DNA from: Onchidella celtica
Taxonomy: Eukaryota; Mollusca; Gastropoda; Systellommatophora; Onchidiidae
Direction: 5' to 3'
Length of the DNA: 64,000 bases
Assembly: GCA_963931925.1 (NCBI GenBank)
Contig: OZ007575.1
Location: 35,803,350 to 35,867,349, forward strand
Part shown: piece after piece, positions 62,480 through 64,000 of the stretch
Position numbering within the stretch: position 1 is the first letter of the stretch
How the letters are laid out: each line of letters opens with the position of its first letter
The notes under the pieces: model-generated
Database searches by the model: none
Told to the model about the DNA's origin: nothing
What the model saw: the letters and a program-made list of their open reading frames with translations, nothing else
Translations under genes and position numbers: made by a program

Positions 62480-64000
62480 TCACCCTTTTAGCAAGTAGGA
62501 TATAGCATGCGACCTTTTCTGTGTAACACATTTGAAGTCGTATGGTGTGTGACTTTTTTCATTAAGCTAATCACGTATGGCAAGTGACGTGATGAAAAAA
62601 TTTGCACAAGTGACGAACGGAAATCAACATGCCACCTTCAGTCCATAGCAAGTGGCGAGTGACATGTGGCGAAGAACTTTCTCTGTGTGACACCTATCTA
62701 AGTCAGCAATGTTCAACACAAACCGAGAGAGACTTAAAAAGCAGGTAAAAAAAGTAAAGGGAAATCCCTGATTCAGTTTATTGTCCACTGTCGTTTGTTG
62801 GATGAATGCCAAACACTCAATGGAAGTTCTTTGTTTCTGGTTTTCAGTATCAAGAGGCTCCTCTTTCTCCTGAATTACTTTGGTAATTTCTTTAAAAAGA
62901 AAAAAAATATGAGAATAATCCGAAGAAATCACTAACACACTTTAACCCTCGTCCCAAGTTGAGTGAACTCATCCACATAACGCCCTGTGCGGGGATAGCC
63001 AGCCCCCCGTCAGGCGATCGTTCGTGAGTTGCCGATAACCTCAGCGGTAGGGTCAGTCAGGTCCTTTTGAACACGTGTATCGTGTTTACCTAGAACACAA
63101 TAACAATAATAATGGTGGATTAATCGTAAGTGACCCCTATGACATTTGGATACAGTACATGTGTTGAGATGCAGTATGTTCTCTTGTTAAGCAGAAGGTG
63201 CATAATCAAGAACTTTCTGCGTTTACATGCCGTTTAACACAGGTTTGATCCATTTCTCAAGAGCTGCGTGCTTTGTCCCCAAGTCAGGCCATTCAGGTGA
63301 ATAAATTATTTTTTAAGCCAGGCACTTAATTTACTGGCCACATGTACAGTGACATTGCCTTCTCTCTCTCCCTCCTCCTTCACCACCCCCCCCCCCCCCG
63401 CCCCCGGCTGAACTATGTAAATGTTCCATGTACTGTGATGTTAATTTTTTTTAGCACACCTTTAGCAAGAGATTTGATTTCCTGCTGGTAGAGTGCACAC
63501 ATGTATTGAAAAGCGGTTTAATCAAAGCAACACAATATCTCCCTAATTACCACATCAAATACAGACAGTGACCAACAAAAAAGTCAATCATTTTCTCCCA
63601 GTTTCCCCTGATGAAAAACCTACCGACAGACGCCCTAATGCAGCATGCCCTAGTATTACATCGGACTTCATCATTACAGATGCAGATGGCCCCTTTCTTC
63701 TCATTTCACATGTAGACGACAACCAGCATCAAAGTCAAAAGTTTCCCCAAGATTTTCCGCAGTTCGAATTTTAGACCCTAGGTACTATTACATGAGTATG
63801 ACGAATAATTACAAATAGTTACATTGTAATAAATGTAATTGTGCGATACCATTTTGTTAGACATAGTAGGGGTGACAGGATAGATAAGCAAGCGAAAATG
63901 GTGTGGAAAAAAACGTGAAAAAAACGATGTCGCAGCAACCAAATAAACAAAACACAAGGGACCAGCGTTGCTATACAATATATTGGTCTCCCACAGGACT
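62480..64000. other. no gene recognised
   Basis: Repeated 'gtgacatgtggcg'/'caagtgacg' words at 62560-62680 may be subterminal repeats of the Harbinger remnant. A poly-C/CT tract lies at 63361-63406. The frame 63568-63774 has no recognised domain. The right edge of the window cuts unannotated AT-rich DNA. Confidence 0.4.

Overview
The window looks like nuclear DNA of an animal, most likely a gastropod mollusc. It is AT-rich and gene-poor, has introns with clear GT/AG borders, and is packed with microsatellites, minisatellites and small transposons. The recognisable genes are a Cys-loop receptor subunit without introns, a five-exon rhodopsin-like GPCR, and a damaged receptor with the 'ERC' motif and sequence style of mollusc chemosensory/neuropeptide-type receptors. 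This assignment is inference; no ribosomal or mitochondrial marker is present. There are no operons, CRISPR arrays or convincing tRNA/rRNA genes.

Layout. 0-5.4 kb: 24-bp and 60-bp minisatellites, old LINE scraps and three short DNA elements, ending in a TTAA-flanked piggyBac-type MITE. 5.6-7.0 kb (- strand): Cys-loop receptor subunit with one frameshift. 8.7-9.5 kb: 21-bp minisatellite carrying a captured piece of an LTR-like element. 10-13.6 kb (+): decayed CR1/L2-type LINE, split by a solo-LTR-like insertion and cut off inside its RT domain. 13.7-14.4 kb (-): broken GPCR. 16.8-24.0 kb (-): five-exon GPCR of about 810 residues whose splice phases all agree. Its introns are largely microsatellite, including 1.4 kb of GATA/GACA.

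24-50 kb is repeat-dominated. It holds four hAT-type non-autonomous elements with 8-bp target duplications, three tRNA-derived SINEs of one family plus one of another, a Harbinger-derived element nested in a piggyBac-type element, a 1.15-kb solo LTR with a perfect 5-bp duplication, and two inverted-repeat elements carrying TTAGGG telomere repeats. One probable first exon of a THAP-domain gene lies at 37.66 kb.

50-64 kb contains the most unusual object, a 2.8-kb foldback element (52123-54931) whose two arms of about 1.25 kb are diverged inverted copies with complex palindromes at each tip. It is followed by a third LTR-like element, Harbinger transposase remnants, a LINE tail, and a 12-copy satellite of about 142 bp (60.0-61.8 kb).

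The two intact-looking receptor genes are both neuronal or sensory in type but are not otherwise linked. Most of the window is transposon history rather than a working gene cluster.
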